The notes below the pieces were generated by a model. The model was not told where the DNA came from and searched no databases. It was given only the letters and a program-made list of their open reading frames with translations. A stretch of 64,000 bases of DNA from Bradyrhizobium sp. CCGE-LA001 (GTDB lineage Bacteria > Pseudomonadota > Alphaproteobacteria > Rhizobiales > Xanthobacteraceae). Position 1 is the first letter of the stretch, and the number at the start of each line of letters is the position of its first letter. The translations under genes and the position numbers were made by a program. The DNA is taken from positions 7,495,501 through 7,559,500 of the forward strand of contig NZ_CP013949.1 in NCBI RefSeq assembly GCF_000296215.2, read 5' to 3'. Shown piece after piece: positions 52,011 through 60,932 of this stretch.

Positions 52011-53030
52011 CTACGCGTCCTCCACGCCCGCCTCATCCGGCGTGAACTGGTACACCGACGAGCAGAACTCGCAGGTCACGACGACCTTGTCGTCCTTCAC
52101 CATCGCGGCGCGATCGTCAGCCGAAAAGCTCTTCAGCATGGAGGCGACCGCATCGCGCGAGCAAGAGCATTGCGCTTTCAGCGACAGCGGGTTGAACACA
52201 CGCACACCACGCTCGTGAAACAACCGAAACAGCAGCCGCTCGCCGGAGAGCTCGGGATCGATCAGCTCGACGTCCTCGACGGTCTCGATCAGCGAGCGCG
52301 CCTCGACCCAGGCGTCGTCTTCCGTGACGCTGTGCACCTCGGTGCCTTCGGGCGCATCGCCGGGATGCAGGTCCGCCTGCCGTGCGCGCTCCGGCGCCTT
52401 CGGCAGGAACTGCATCAGCATGCCGCCGGCGCGCCAGCGATGCTTGCCGCCGTCGCTCGAGCGCCATTCCTCGCCGACCGCAAGGCGCACGCGCGTCGGG
52501 ATCTGCTCGGAGCGCAGGAAATATTCGTGGGCGGCCTCTTCCAGGCCGCCGCCGTCGAGCGCGACCAGGCCTTGATAGCGGCTCATGTCGGGGCCCTGAT
52601 CGATGGTCATGGCGAGATGGCCGCGGCCGAGCAGCGCGCCGGAGTTCAAGCCAGAATCCTTGGCCTCGCCGAGACGCGCGGCATCGTAGCGCGCGTAAGC
52701 GCGCAGGCGATCCGGGGCCATGTAATCGACGACCAGGAACGACACCGGACCGTCGGTCTGGGCCTGGAGGATGAAGCGCCCCTCGAATTTCAGCGCCGAG
52801 CCGAGCAGCGTCGTCAGCACGATGGCCTCGCCGAGCAGCTTGCCGACGGGCGCGGGATAATCGTGCTTGGTCAGGATGTCGTCGAGCGCCGGGCCAAGCC
52901 GCACCAAGCGGCCGCGCACGTCGAGCGCATCGACCTCGTAAGGCAGCACGGCGTCATCGATCGGAACCGCTGATGGTGCGCGAACCGGGCCTTCGGGCCC
53001 GGCTTTCATGTCAGGAGATTGGGAAACCAT
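52011..53030 (-). CDS. hslO: Hsp33 redox-regulated chaperone
   Basis: A 339-residue chaperone that is switched on by oxidation and unfolding. The N-terminal domain has the family pattern GKLLGEAIVLTTLLGSALKF and LQAQTDGPVSFLVVDY; the C-terminal zinc switch has QCSCSRDAV and, 30 residues on, VTCEFCSSVYQF, i.e. the CxC and CxxC cysteines. Length is typical for alphaproteobacteria. It lies in a line with argF and argD but a 278-base repeat-bearing gap separates them. Confidence 0.94.
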   Translation of the reverse strand: MVSQSPDMKAGPEGPVRAPSAVPIDDAVLPYEVDALDVRGRLVRLGPALDDILTKHDYPAPVGKLLGEAIVLTTLLGSALKFEGRFILQAQTDGPVSFLVVDYMAPDRLRAYARYDAARLGEAKDSGLNSGALLGRGHLAMTIDQGPDMSRYQGLVALDGGGLEEAAHEYFLRSEQIPTRVRLAVGEEWRSSDGGKHRWRAGGMLMQFLPKAPERARQADLHPGDAPEGTEVHSVTEDDAWVEARSLIETVEDVELIDPELSGERLLFRLFHERGVRVFNPLSLKAQCSCSRDAVASMLKSFSADDRAAMVKDDKVVVTCEFCSSVYQFTPDEAGVEDA

Positions 53031-53116
53031 GGCGCTCTATCTGGGGTCTGAGATGGGGATTGGAAGGGGGTGCGATCCGGATGCAGAATGGATCACACGA
53101 AAGCACGACAAGATCA

Positions 53117-53274
53117 GTGTCGTCCCGGGACTCGCAAAGCGCGAGCCCGGGACCCATAGCCACATGATTACATCACAACGCGAGATGACAACCCCGAGTC
53201 CTCGCCAAACAACTTCCTGTGGCTATGGATCCCGGATCGGCGCGCCGCTGTGCGGCGCTTGTCCGGGACGACAG
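53117..53274. repeat. Intergenic inverted repeat, GTGTCGTCCCGGGACTCGC family
   Basis: GTGTCGTCCCGG at the left and CCGGGACGACA at the right, with inner arms GGGACCCATAGCCAC and GTGGCTATGGATCCC. It fills most of the gap between hslO and argF. The element at 56484-56619 shares its right arm. Confidence 0.85.
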
Positions 53275-53308
53275 TGTGTGCAAGGCGGTCGCCGGGCTTC
53301 CACCGGCG

Positions 53309-54232
53309 CTACTTCACCGCGTCGAAGCACCAGGCCAGAATGCCCTTCTGCGCATGCAGACGGTTTTCGGCCTCGTCGAACACGACCGATTGCGGGCCGT
53401 CGATCACTTCGTCCGTGACCTCCTCGCCGCGATGGGCCGGCAGGCAGTGCATGAACAGCGCGTCGGGCTTGGCCAGCGACATCAGCTTGCCGTTGACCTG
53501 GTACGGCTTGAGCACGTTGTGACGATGCTCGCCCTCCTTGTCGCCCATCGACACCCAGGTGTCGGTGACGACGCAGTCGGCGCCCTTCACCGCGGCTTCC
53601 GGATCGGTGCCGAGCACGATGGGCGCGTTGGTCGCCTTGATCCAGTCGCGCATCACCTTCTTGGGTGCGAGCTCCGGAGGCGTCGCAACATTGAGCTGGA
53701 ATTTGAAGCGCTCGGCGGCGTGCGCCCAGGACGCCAGCACGTTGTTGTCGTCGCCGGTCCAGGCCACCGTCTTGCCCTCGATCGGGCCGCGATGCTCCTC
53801 GTAGGTCATGAGGTCGGCCATCACCTGGCAGGGATGCGAACGGCGCGTCAGGCCGTTGATGACGGGCACGGTCGCATAGGCGGCAAGCTCCAGCAGCGCC
53901 TCGTGATTGAGGATGCGGATCATGATGGCGTCGACATAGCGCGACAGCACGCGCGCGGTGTCGGCGATGGTCTCGCCGCGGCCGAGCTGCATCTCGGCGC
54001 CGGTGAGCATGATGGGCTCACCGCCGAGCTGGCGCATGGCCACGTCGAACGACACCCGCGTCCGCGTCGAAGGACGCTCGAAGATCATCGCCAGCGTCTT
54101 GCCTTGGAGCGGCCTGACCGGCTGATGCGCCTTCTGCTTCGCCTTCATGGCGGAGGATGCGGCGAGCATGCGCTTGAGCTCCGACAACGGGAGCTCGTTG
54201 ATGTCGAGGAAGTGTCTCGGCGACTTGCTCAT
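53309..54232 (-). CDS. argF: Ornithine carbamoyltransferase
   Basis: A 307-residue enzyme that makes citrulline from ornithine and carbamoyl phosphate. The carbamoyl-phosphate motif STRTR is at residues 55-59, HPCQVMADL near 130, VTDTWVSMGD for ornithine binding, and FMHCLPAHRG near the C-terminus. Start and argD stop share one base (TGATG), so argD-argF form a coupled operon. Confidence 0.95.
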   Translation of the reverse strand: MSKSPRHFLDINELPLSELKRMLAASSAMKAKQKAHQPVRPLQGKTLAMIFERPSTRTRVSFDVAMRQLGGEPIMLTGAEMQLGRGETIADTARVLSRYVDAIMIRILNHEALLELAAYATVPVINGLTRRSHPCQVMADLMTYEEHRGPIEGKTVAWTGDDNNVLASWAHAAERFKFQLNVATPPELAPKKVMRDWIKATNAPIVLGTDPEAAVKGADCVVTDTWVSMGDKEGEHRHNVLKPYQVNGKLMSLAKPDALFMHCLPAHRGEEVTDEVIDGPQSVVFDEAENRLHAQKGILAWCFDAVK

Positions 54233-55440
54233 CAGCTTGCCGCCCGCTTGGTCTGACTGGACGAGATCGCAGCGCAAGCACGCTCGAGCCGCCCGACGCT
54301 GTCCTCGATCTCGGCTTCGGTGACGATCAGAGGCGGCAGGAAGCGCACGACATTGTCGCCGGCACCGACCGTGAGCAGCTTTTCGTTGCGCAAGGCGGCA
54401 ACGAGATCAGCCGAAGGCACCACCGCCTTGATGCCGATCAGCAGACCTTCGCCACGGACTTCGCTGACGATATCGGGGTGGCGGTCGATCACAGAGGCGA
54501 GCTTCTGCTTGAGCAGCAGCGACATCTTCTGCACGTGATCGAAGAAGCCGGGCTTGAGCATGACGTCGAGCACGGCATTCGCAGCGGAGATCGCGAGCGG
54601 ATTGCCGCCGAAAGTCGAGCCGTGTGAGCCGGGCCCCATGCCGGCGGCCGCCTCCGCAGTGGCCAGCACCGCACCGATCGGGAAGCCGCCGCCGAGCGCC
54701 TTGGCCAGCGACATCACGTCAGGCGTGACGCCGGTGCGCCGGTGCGCGAAGAGATCGCCGGTACGCCCCATGCCGGTCTGCACTTCGTCGAAAGCGAGCA
54801 GCAGACCCTTCTCGTCGCAGAGCTGGCGCAGCGCCTTGAGGAAGGCGGGCGTCGACGAACGCACGCCGCCCTCGCCCTGGATCGGCTCGATCAGGATGCC
54901 GGCGGTCTGCGGACCGATCGCCTTCTTCACGGCGTCGATGTCACCATGCGGGACCTGGTCGAAACCGTCCATCGGCGGGCCGAAACCTTCGAGATATTTT
55001 GCAGATCCGGTCGCGGCCAGCGTCGCCAGCGTGCGGCCGTGGAAGGCGCCTTCGAAGGTGATGATGCGATAGCGTTCCGGATGGCCCTTGGAGAAGTGAT
55101 GGTGGCGGACCAGCTTGATCACACCCTCCAGCGCTTCGGCGCCGGAATTGCAGAAGAACACGAAGTCCGCAAAGCTCTCGTTGCACAGGCGCACGGCGAG
55201 CTTCTCGCCATCCGGGCTCTGGAACAGGTTCGACATGTGCCAGAGCTTCGTCGACTGCTCCTGCAAGGCCTTGACCAGCGCCGGATGGCAATGGCCGAGC
55301 GCGTTCACCGCAACACCCGAGGTGAAATCGAGATAGCGATCGCCATTGGTCGCGATCAGCCAGCAGCCTTCGCCGCGCTCGAAACCAAGGTCGGCCCTGG
55401 CGAAAACGGGAAGCAGATGCGGCGCGGCGCTGTTGGTCAT
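54232..55440 (-). CDS. argD: Acetylornithine aminotransferase
   Basis: A 402-residue class III PLP aminotransferase of arginine synthesis. Marks: FTSGVAVNALGHCHP, NSGAEALEGVIKL, the FHGRTLATLAATG loop, DEVQTGMGRTG and the PLP lysine in MSLAKALGGGFPIG. The family also includes related ornithine and succinylornithine aminotransferases, but the tie to argF supports argD. The ATG at 55440 is chosen; an ATG two codons earlier is equally possible. Confidence 0.92.
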   Translation of the reverse strand: MTNSAAPHLLPVFARADLGFERGEGCWLIATNGDRYLDFTSGVAVNALGHCHPALVKALQEQSTKLWHMSNLFQSPDGEKLAVRLCNESFADFVFFCNSGAEALEGVIKLVRHHHFSKGHPERYRIITFEGAFHGRTLATLAATGSAKYLEGFGPPMDGFDQVPHGDIDAVKKAIGPQTAGILIEPIQGEGGVRSSTPAFLKALRQLCDEKGLLLAFDEVQTGMGRTGDLFAHRRTGVTPDVMSLAKALGGGFPIGAVLATAEAAAGMGPGSHGSTFGGNPLAISAANAVLDVMLKPGFFDHVQKMSLLLKQKLASVIDRHPDIVSEVRGEGLLIGIKAVVPSADLVAALRNEKLLTVGAGDNVVRFLPPLIVTEAEIEDSVGRLERACAAISSSQTKRAAS

Positions 55441-55527
55441 GACCATCACTTGGATGTTGCATTTGAATGTTGAGACCTGCCTGGTATGCCTTGCGCAGCG
55501 CACCATTGACCGGTCCGGAAAACGAAA

Positions 55528-55552
55528 CGTGCCGCCTTTTAAGGGCGGCACG
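55528..55552 (-). promoter_or_regulatory. Leader hairpin just after the argD promoter
   Basis: CGTGCCGCC and GGCGGCACG form a perfect 9-base-pair stem, extended by a G-T and a T-A pair, around a short loop. On the minus strand it begins within a few bases of the predicted start of transcription and is followed by GTTTCGTTTTCC. It could stabilise the 5' end or act as an attenuator. Confidence 0.65.
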
Positions 55553-55559
55553 CGGCACT

Positions 55560-55587
55560 ATCTTATGCCTGGCAAGACGGGTGTCAA
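55560..55587 (-). promoter_or_regulatory. Sigma-70-like promoter for argD-argF
   Basis: On the minus strand TTGACA (55587-55582), a 16-base spacer and TAAGAT (55565-55560). It lies about 120 bases before the argD ATG and is the best promoter match I see in this interval. Confidence 0.6.
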
Positions 55588-55909
55588 TGCCGCCCGGAAA
55601 GCCTCGCGAAACGCTGATTCCGTAGTCTTGCGGTGCCGATTTTGCGGGGTTTTCACCACGGAACATGTGGAAGCGAGTCGGCGGACTCTTGCGCGGGAGT
55701 CACGCCATATTGTAGCGTTTGGACTGTCAGATACGACATCTCGTGCAGCGGTTCTGATCCCAAGAGTCCTCATGTACCGGCGTAAACGTTCGGGCGCTCG
55801 TTGCGCGCCCGGCGAGCCTTAAGGGATTCTGGCGGCACGGGTTTTTTCAAGGCTTAGGCATTCGCTGCGAGGCCCCAGGATGGCGGCGCGCAGCGAGGGA
55901 AAGGGTGCA

Positions 55910-56422
55910 ATGACGGTTTTGACCTGGTCCGATGATCGCGTCGAGCAGCTGAAAAAGCTCTGGGAGGCCGGACTTTCGGCCAGCCAGATCGCGGCTGAGC
56001 TCGGCAATGTGACCCGCAATGCCGTGATCGGCAAAGTGCACAGGCTCGGCCTGTCCGGCCGCGCCAAGAGTCCGTCTTCGGCCGCGCCCCGGCCGCGCAA
56101 GGCGCGTCCGGCGCAGCACATGATGCGGGTGACCCGTCCGATCTCACGCGGCAACACCGCGCTGGCGCAGGCCTTCGAGGTCGAGGTCGAGGCAGAGCCC
56201 GTCACCTACGACAACGTGGTGCCGATGAGCCAGCGGCTGTCGCTGCTGGAATTGAACGAGGCGACCTGCCACTGGCCGGTCGGCGATCCCTCGAGCCCGG
56301 ATTTCTTCTTCTGCGGCGGCAAGGCGCTCTCCGGCCTGCCCTACTGCGCCCAGCACTCGCGCGTCGCCTATCAGCCCGCAGCGGATCGTCGGCGCGCGCC
56401 GGCCAAGCCGAGCACGCGGTGA
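55910..56422 (+). CDS. gcrA: GcrA cell cycle regulator
   Basis: A 170-residue GcrA protein: the N-terminal DNA-binding part begins LTWSDDRVEQLKKLWEAGLS and ends NAVIGKVHRLGLSGR, and the C-terminal part contains the CHWPVGDP...FFFCGG...YCAQHSRVAY cysteine/histidine region that contacts sigma-70. GcrA works with RNA polymerase at GANTC-methylated promoters and is a hallmark of alphaproteobacteria. The ATG at 55910 has GAGGGAAAGGG upstream. It is divergent from the arg genes. Confidence 0.95.
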   Translation: MTVLTWSDDRVEQLKKLWEAGLSASQIAAELGNVTRNAVIGKVHRLGLSGRAKSPSSAAPRPRKARPAQHMMRVTRPISRGNTALAQAFEVEVEAEPVTYDNVVPMSQRLSLLELNEATCHWPVGDPSSPDFFFCGGKALSGLPYCAQHSRVAYQPAADRRRAPAKPSTR

Positions 56423-56483
56423 GCGGGGTTTAACTGACTGCAAGGACAGCAGCCGTCGCGCGATGACGGCTCCAATTGCTCGG

Positions 56484-56619
56484 TGTCACCCCCGCGAACG
56501 CGGGGATCCATAACCTCAGGGCGCAAGTGTTGCGCGAGATGGTCACACCGAGTCGTCGCCCAACCACGTCTTGTGTTTATGGGTCCCGGGTTCGCGCTGC
56601 GCGCGCCCCGGGACGACAG
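56484..56619. repeat. Intergenic inverted repeat with two dissimilar arms
   Basis: Left arm TGTCACCCCCGCGAACGCGG with GGATCCATAA; right arm TTTATGGGTCCCGGGTTCGC and CCCCGGGACGACAG. The right arm matches the element at 53117-53274 and the left resembles the Bradyrhizobium-type CCGCGAAxGCGG arm, so it looks like a composite. It separates the convergent gcrA and phoB genes. Confidence 0.8.
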
Positions 56620-56662
56620 TTGAGATTGTAGCCACAGCTGCCAGCGAACAAACTCAAAAACC

Positions 56663-57370
56663 TTACGTCTGCTCCGCCTTCGCAAACCGATCGTCGAGCG
56701 CATAGCCGGCACCGCGGACCGTGCGGATCGGGTCCTGCTCGCGGCCGAGATTGAGCAGCTTGCGCAGGCGGCCGATATGGACGTCGACGGTGCGTTCGTC
56801 GATGTAGATGTCGCGGCCCCAGACGCTGTCGAGCAGTTGCTCGCGCGAGAACACGCGGCCCGGATGCTCCAGGAAGAACTCCAGAAGGCGATACTCGGTC
56901 GGGCCGAGATCGATCGGCCGGCCCGAGCGCGCGACGCGGCGCTTGTCGCGGTCGAGCTCGATGTCGCCATAGGCCAGCACAGTGGCGAGCCGCTCCGGGC
57001 TTGCCCGCCGCAGAAGGCCCTTCACCCGCGCCAGCAGCTCCGGCACCGAGAACGGCTTGACGATGTAATCGTCGGCGCCGGTCGCAAGACCCCGCACCCG
57101 CTCGCTCTCCTCGCCGCGCGCGGTGAGCATGATGATCGGCAGCTGCTTGGTCTCGGGACGGGTGCGCAGACGCCGGCACAGCTCGATGCCTGACAGCCCC
57201 GGCAGCATCCAGTCGAGCACGATCAGATCGGGGATGTGTTCCTTGAGGCGAGTGTCGGCGTCGTCGCCGCGCATCACCGTCTCCACGTCATAGCCGTCGC
57301 CTTCGAGGTTGTAGCGCAGAAGCTCGGTGAGAGCTTCTTCGTCTTCAACCACCATAATGCGTGCGCCCAT
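56663..57370 (-). CDS. phoB: Phosphate regulon response regulator PhoB
   Basis: A 235-residue OmpR/PhoB-type response regulator. The receiver domain has the acidic pair EDEE, phospho-acceptor Asp53 in LIVLDWMLPG, the threonine in MLTARG and Lys105 in YIVKPFS; the C-terminal winged helix follows (DLGPTEYRLLEFFLEHPGRV). It activates phosphate-starvation genes at Pho boxes, for example before pstS. It ends the pst-pho block. Confidence 0.96.
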   Translation of the reverse strand: MGARIMVVEDEEALTELLRYNLEGDGYDVETVMRGDDADTRLKEHIPDLIVLDWMLPGLSGIELCRRLRTRPETKQLPIIMLTARGEESERVRGLATGADDYIVKPFSVPELLARVKGLLRRASPERLATVLAYGDIELDRDKRRVARSGRPIDLGPTEYRLLEFFLEHPGRVFSREQLLDSVWGRDIYIDERTVDVHIGRLRKLLNLGREQDPIRTVRGAGYALDDRFAKAEQT

Positions 57371-57392
57371 GTGGTCGTCGCTCCTTAAGTCG

Positions 57393-58109
57393 TCAGGTAT
57401 TCGGGACCGTCGTGGCGAAGGTCGTCATGTCGCCCTTCGGCCGCTTGTCGGTCATCGCCTGACCCTCGATCATGTAGAACACGGTCTCGGCGATGTTGGT
57501 GGCGTGGTCGCCGATCCGCTCGATGTTCTTGGCGCAGAACATCAGGTGGATGCAGAACGAGATGTTGCGCGGATCCTCCATCATGTAGGTGAGGAGCTCG
57601 CGGAACAGCGAGGTGCAGATGGCGTCGACCTCCTCGTCGCCCTTCCACACCGCCATCGCCGCCGGCAGGTCATGCGCGGCATAGGCGTCCAGCACCGACT
57701 TGACCTGCTGCTGCACGAGGTCGGTCATGTGCTCGAGGCCGCGAAACAGCTTCAGCGGATGGAAGTCCGCATCCAGCGCGGCGACGCGTTTGCCCATGTT
57801 CTTGGCGAGGTCGCCGATGCGCTCCAGATCGGTCGCGACGCGCATGGCGCCGACGATCTCGCGCAGGTCGACCGCCATCGGCTGGCGGCGGGCGATGGTG
57901 AGCACGGCGCGCTCCTCGATGCGCTTCTGCAGCGCGTCGAGCTCGGCGTCGATGGTGACGACGCGCTGGCCGAGTGCGACGTCGCGGCGGATCAGCGCGT
58001 CGACGGAGTCGACGATCATGCGCTCGGCGATGCCCCCCATCTCGGCGACCAGGCGGGTGAGCTCCTGGAGGTCGGTGTCGAAGGCCTTTGCGGTATGTTC
58101 AGAACCCAT
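57393..58109 (-). CDS. phoU: Phosphate signalling protein PhoU
   Basis: A 238-residue protein with two PhoU domains: AFDTDLQELTRLVAEMGGIA in the first and GLEHMTDLVQQQVKSVLDAY in the second, each ending in an E/D-x-x-x-D metal-binding motif (DLERIGDLAKN and NIERIGDHATN). It links the Pst transporter to the PhoR kinase and limits phosphate uptake. It lies between pstB and phoB in the usual order. Confidence 0.96.
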   Translation of the reverse strand: MGSEHTAKAFDTDLQELTRLVAEMGGIAERMIVDSVDALIRRDVALGQRVVTIDAELDALQKRIEERAVLTIARRQPMAVDLREIVGAMRVATDLERIGDLAKNMGKRVAALDADFHPLKLFRGLEHMTDLVQQQVKSVLDAYAAHDLPAAMAVWKGDEEVDAICTSLFRELLTYMMEDPRNISFCIHLMFCAKNIERIGDHATNIAETVFYMIEGQAMTDKRPKGDMTTFATTVPNT

Positions 58110-58120
58110 GTCCCGTCTCC

Positions 58121-58942
58121 TCAGCCGAACCGGCCGGTGATGTAATCCTGCGTGCGCCGGTCGCTCGGCGACGTGAAGATCTTGCTGGTGTCGTCGAACT
58201 CGATCAGCTCGCCGAGATACATGAAGGCGGTCTTGTCGGAGACACGGGCCGCCTGCTGCATGTTATGGGTGACGATCGCGATCGTGTAATTTTCGGACAG
58301 TTCCTGGATCAGCTCCTCGACCTTGGCGGTCGAGATCGGATCGAGCGCCGAGCAGGGCTCGTCGAACAGGATCACCTCGGGCCGCACCGCGACGGTGCGC
58401 GCGATGCAGAGACGCTGCTGCTGGCCGCCGGAGAGCGACAGGCCGGAGGCGTTGAGCTTGTCCTTGACCTCGTTCCACAACGCGCCGCCGCGCAGCGCCT
58501 TCTCGACCCGATCATCCATCTCGGATTTCGAGATCTTCTCGTAGAGGCGGATGCCGAAGGCGATGTTCTCGTAGATCGTCATCGGGAACGGCGTCGGCTT
58601 CTGGAACACCATGCCGACGCGGGCGCGCAGCAGGTTGAGGTCGAGCTTAGGATCGAGGATGTTGGTCTGATCCAGCAACAGCTGGCCGGTGGCACGCTGG
58701 CCCGGATAGAGATCGTACATCCGGTTGAAGATGCGCAGCAGGGTCGACTTGCCGCAGCCCGACGGGCCGATGAACGCCGTGACGCGGTTGGTGCCGAGCG
58801 CCAGATTGATGTTCTTCAGCGCGTGGTGCTCACCGTAATAGAAGTTCAGGTTGCGCGCGGTGACCTTGGCGGGCGCCTCGGGCAACGGCTGCGAGCCGGG
58901 GTGAACGGTCGGCGCACTGACGGAAACAGACATTTCGCTCAT
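58121..58942 (-). CDS. pstB: Phosphate ABC transporter ATP-binding protein PstB
   Basis: A 273-residue ATPase: Walker A IGPSGCGKST, the PstB-typical VGMVFQKPTPFPMTIYEN, signature LSGGQQQR, Walker B VILFDEPCSALDP and switch VTHNM. The ATG at 58942 overlaps the pstA stop (ATGA) and has GAGAGGAC upstream; a longer frame begins inside pstA. Energises the PstCA channel. Confidence 0.96.
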   Translation of the reverse strand: MSEMSVSVSAPTVHPGSQPLPEAPAKVTARNLNFYYGEHHALKNINLALGTNRVTAFIGPSGCGKSTLLRIFNRMYDLYPGQRATGQLLLDQTNILDPKLDLNLLRARVGMVFQKPTPFPMTIYENIAFGIRLYEKISKSEMDDRVEKALRGGALWNEVKDKLNASGLSLSGGQQQRLCIARTVAVRPEVILFDEPCSALDPISTAKVEELIQELSENYTIAIVTHNMQQAARVSDKTAFMYLGELIEFDDTSKIFTSPSDRRTQDYITGRFG

Positions 58943-59784
58943 TTTGCAGTCCTCTCGGCGCCAAGGATGCGCGCGCCAATGTTCAGGGCAAGCACAGTCA
59001 GAGTGATGAGCAGCGCGCCGCTCCAGGCGAGTTGCTTCCAATATTCGTAGGGGCTCTGCACGAAGTTGTTGATGGTCACCGGCAGGTTGGCCATCGTCTT
59101 GTTCAGGCCGAGGCTGAAGAACTGGTTCGACAGCGCCGTGAACAGCAGCGGCGCGGTCTCGCCCGCGACGCGGGCAGTCGCCAGCAGCACGCCGGTGATG
59201 AGGCCGGAGCGCGCGGCCCGATAGGCGATGCGCTTGATCACCAGCGACCGCGGCAGACCGAGCGCGGAGGCCGCCTCGCGCAGCGGGTTCGGCACCAGCA
59301 GCAGCATGTCTTCGGTGGTGCGCACCACGACCGGGATCACGATGACGGCGAGCGCCAGCGCGCCGGCGATGGCCGAGAAGCCCCGCATCGGCACCACCAC
59401 CGCGCCGTAGATGAACAGGCCGATGATGATCGAGGGCGCCGACAGGAGAATGTCGTTGATGAAGCGGATCACCGAGGTCAGCTTGTCGTTGCGGCCGTAC
59501 TCGGCGAGATAGGTGCCGGCGAACAGGCCGAGCGGCGCGCCGATGCCGACGCCGATCACGGTCATGATGAGCGAGCCGACGATGGCGTTGAGCAGACCGC
59601 CCTCGTTCGATCCGGGCGGCGGCGTGTTCTCGGTGAAGACCTGGAGGTTGAGCCCGGCAAGGCCGTTGTAAAGCAGTGTTGCCAAGATCAGCGCGAGCCA
59701 GGTGACGCCGAACGCTGCGGCTGCGATGCAGAGGCCGCGAATGACGATGTCCCAGCGGCGGCGGCGTAAATAGATCGGGTTCAT
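58939..59784 (-). CDS. pstA: Phosphate ABC transporter permease PstA
   Basis: A 281-residue permease with six or so hydrophobic segments and the BPD_transp_1 EAA-like loop (EDMLLLVPNPLREAASALGL, then IKRIAYRAARSGLITGV). Its C-terminus has LNKTMANLPVTINNFV, typical of PstA. It overlaps pstB by four bases and follows pstC by four. Confidence 0.95.
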   Translation of the reverse strand: MNPIYLRRRRWDIVIRGLCIAAAAFGVTWLALILATLLYNGLAGLNLQVFTENTPPPGSNEGGLLNAIVGSLIMTVIGVGIGAPLGLFAGTYLAEYGRNDKLTSVIRFINDILLSAPSIIIGLFIYGAVVVPMRGFSAIAGALALAVIVIPVVVRTTEDMLLLVPNPLREAASALGLPRSLVIKRIAYRAARSGLITGVLLATARVAGETAPLLFTALSNQFFSLGLNKTMANLPVTINNFVQSPYEYWKQLAWSGALLITLTVLALNIGARILGAERTAK

Positions 59785-59788
59785 GGCT

Positions 59789-60787
59789 TCACTTCCCCGC
59801 CTTGGTTTCCAGGCGCAGCAGCATCAACCGGGCGGCCGCGAGCACGAAGAACGTCAGCACGAACAGCAAGAGGCCGAGCAGGATCAGGCCGGACTGGTGC
59901 AGGCCGTCGCTTTCGGCGAACTCGGAAGCAATCGCCGCCGAGATCGTGGTGCCCGGCGCGAAGATCGAGGAGGAGATGCGGAACGAATTGCCGATGATGA
60001 AGGTCACCGCCATGGTCTCGCCCAGCGCGCGGCCGAGCGCCAGCATGACGCCGCCGATGATGCCGACGCGGGTGTAGGGGATCACCACGCTGCGGACGAC
60101 TTCCCAAGTGGTGCAGCCGACGCCGTAGGCGGCTTCCTTGAGCACCGGCGGCACCGTCTTGAACACGTCGACCGAGATCGACGTGATGAAGGGCAGCACC
60201 ATGATGGCGAGAATCAGCGCCGCGTTGAACAGGCTGAGGTAGGACGGAGGCCCTGCGAAGATAGCGCCCAGCACGGGGACGCCGTCGAAGACCCTGATCA
60301 TGAAGGGCTGGAACGTGTTGGCCAGGAACGGGCCGAGCACGAAGAAGCCCCACATGCCGTAGATGATCGAGGGAATGCCGGCGAGCAGCTCGACCGCCAT
60401 GCCGATCGGGCGGCGCAGCCATTGCGGGCAGAGCTCGGTGAGGAAGATCGCAATGCCGAGACCGACCGGAATGGCGATCAGCATCGCGATGAAGGAGGTG
60501 ACGAGCGTGCCGTAGATCGGCCCGAGCGCGCCGAGCACGGGCGGATCGGCCGACGGCGCCCAGCGCTGCGTCCACAGGAACGGCAGGCCGTATTCCTTGA
60601 TCGCGGGGAAGGCTCCGACAATTAAGGACATGATGATGCCGCCGAGGATAAGCAGCACCGAGATTGCGGAAAGCCGCGTGATCCAGTAGAAGGTGACGTC
60701 GCCGAGCTTGAACGCGCTCAAAGCCTTGGCGCGATCATACGGTCCGGCGTCGTCGATTACATCGCTCTGAACGGCCATCTCTGCCAC
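59789..60787 (-). CDS. pstC: Phosphate ABC transporter permease PstC
   Basis: A 332-residue permease with six to seven hydrophobic segments; motifs FLTELCPQWLRRPIGMAVEL, LAGIPSIIYGMWGFFVLGP and the EAA-loop PPVLKEAAYGVGCTTWEVVR. The GTG at 60787 has a GGGGA site; an ATG three codons later is the alternative. It pairs with PstA to form the phosphate channel. Confidence 0.95.
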   Translation of the reverse strand: MAEMAVQSDVIDDAGPYDRAKALSAFKLGDVTFYWITRLSAISVLLILGGIIMSLIVGAFPAIKEYGLPFLWTQRWAPSADPPVLGALGPIYGTLVTSFIAMLIAIPVGLGIAIFLTELCPQWLRRPIGMAVELLAGIPSIIYGMWGFFVLGPFLANTFQPFMIRVFDGVPVLGAIFAGPPSYLSLFNAALILAIMVLPFITSISVDVFKTVPPVLKEAAYGVGCTTWEVVRSVVIPYTRVGIIGGVMLALGRALGETMAVTFIIGNSFRISSSIFAPGTTISAAIASEFAESDGLHQSGLILLGLLLFVLTFFVLAAARLMLLRLETKAGK

Positions 60788-60835
60788 GCCGATCCCCTGT
60801 ACCCGTTTATGTATACGCTTGTTTTTGGTGCGGGG

Positions 60836-60864
60836 CCCCGGATGCGGCGCTAGCCCATCCGGGG
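60836..60864 (-). terminator. Intercistronic hairpin between pstS and pstC
   Basis: CCCCGGATG and CATCCGGGG form a 9-base-pair stem between pstS and pstC. No T-run follows on the minus strand. Hairpins here in other bacteria lower expression of the downstream genes relative to pstS by stabilising or partly terminating the transcript; that role is inferred. Confidence 0.65.
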
Positions 60865-60932
60865 CTTGGTTCTTGCGGATCAGCGGCCCAGCACTTCAGG
60901 CTCCGCCGCCTCCGGGACGCGAGAGGAGAGCC

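Larger units (their letters stand above)
55441..55909. other. Gene-free interval between argD and gcrA
   Basis: About 470 bases. The argD side contains a promoter-like pair and a leader hairpin (listed separately). The gcrA side has two GANTC sites (GATTC at 55616-55620 and 55825-55829) and a GGGCGC/GCGCCC hairpin near 55790-55810. I find no convincing reading frame. Confidence 0.6.

Noticed and set aside
53031..53308. Small gene between hslO and argF
   Set aside because: Frames here translate the inverted repeat and show no ribosome binding site or family pattern.
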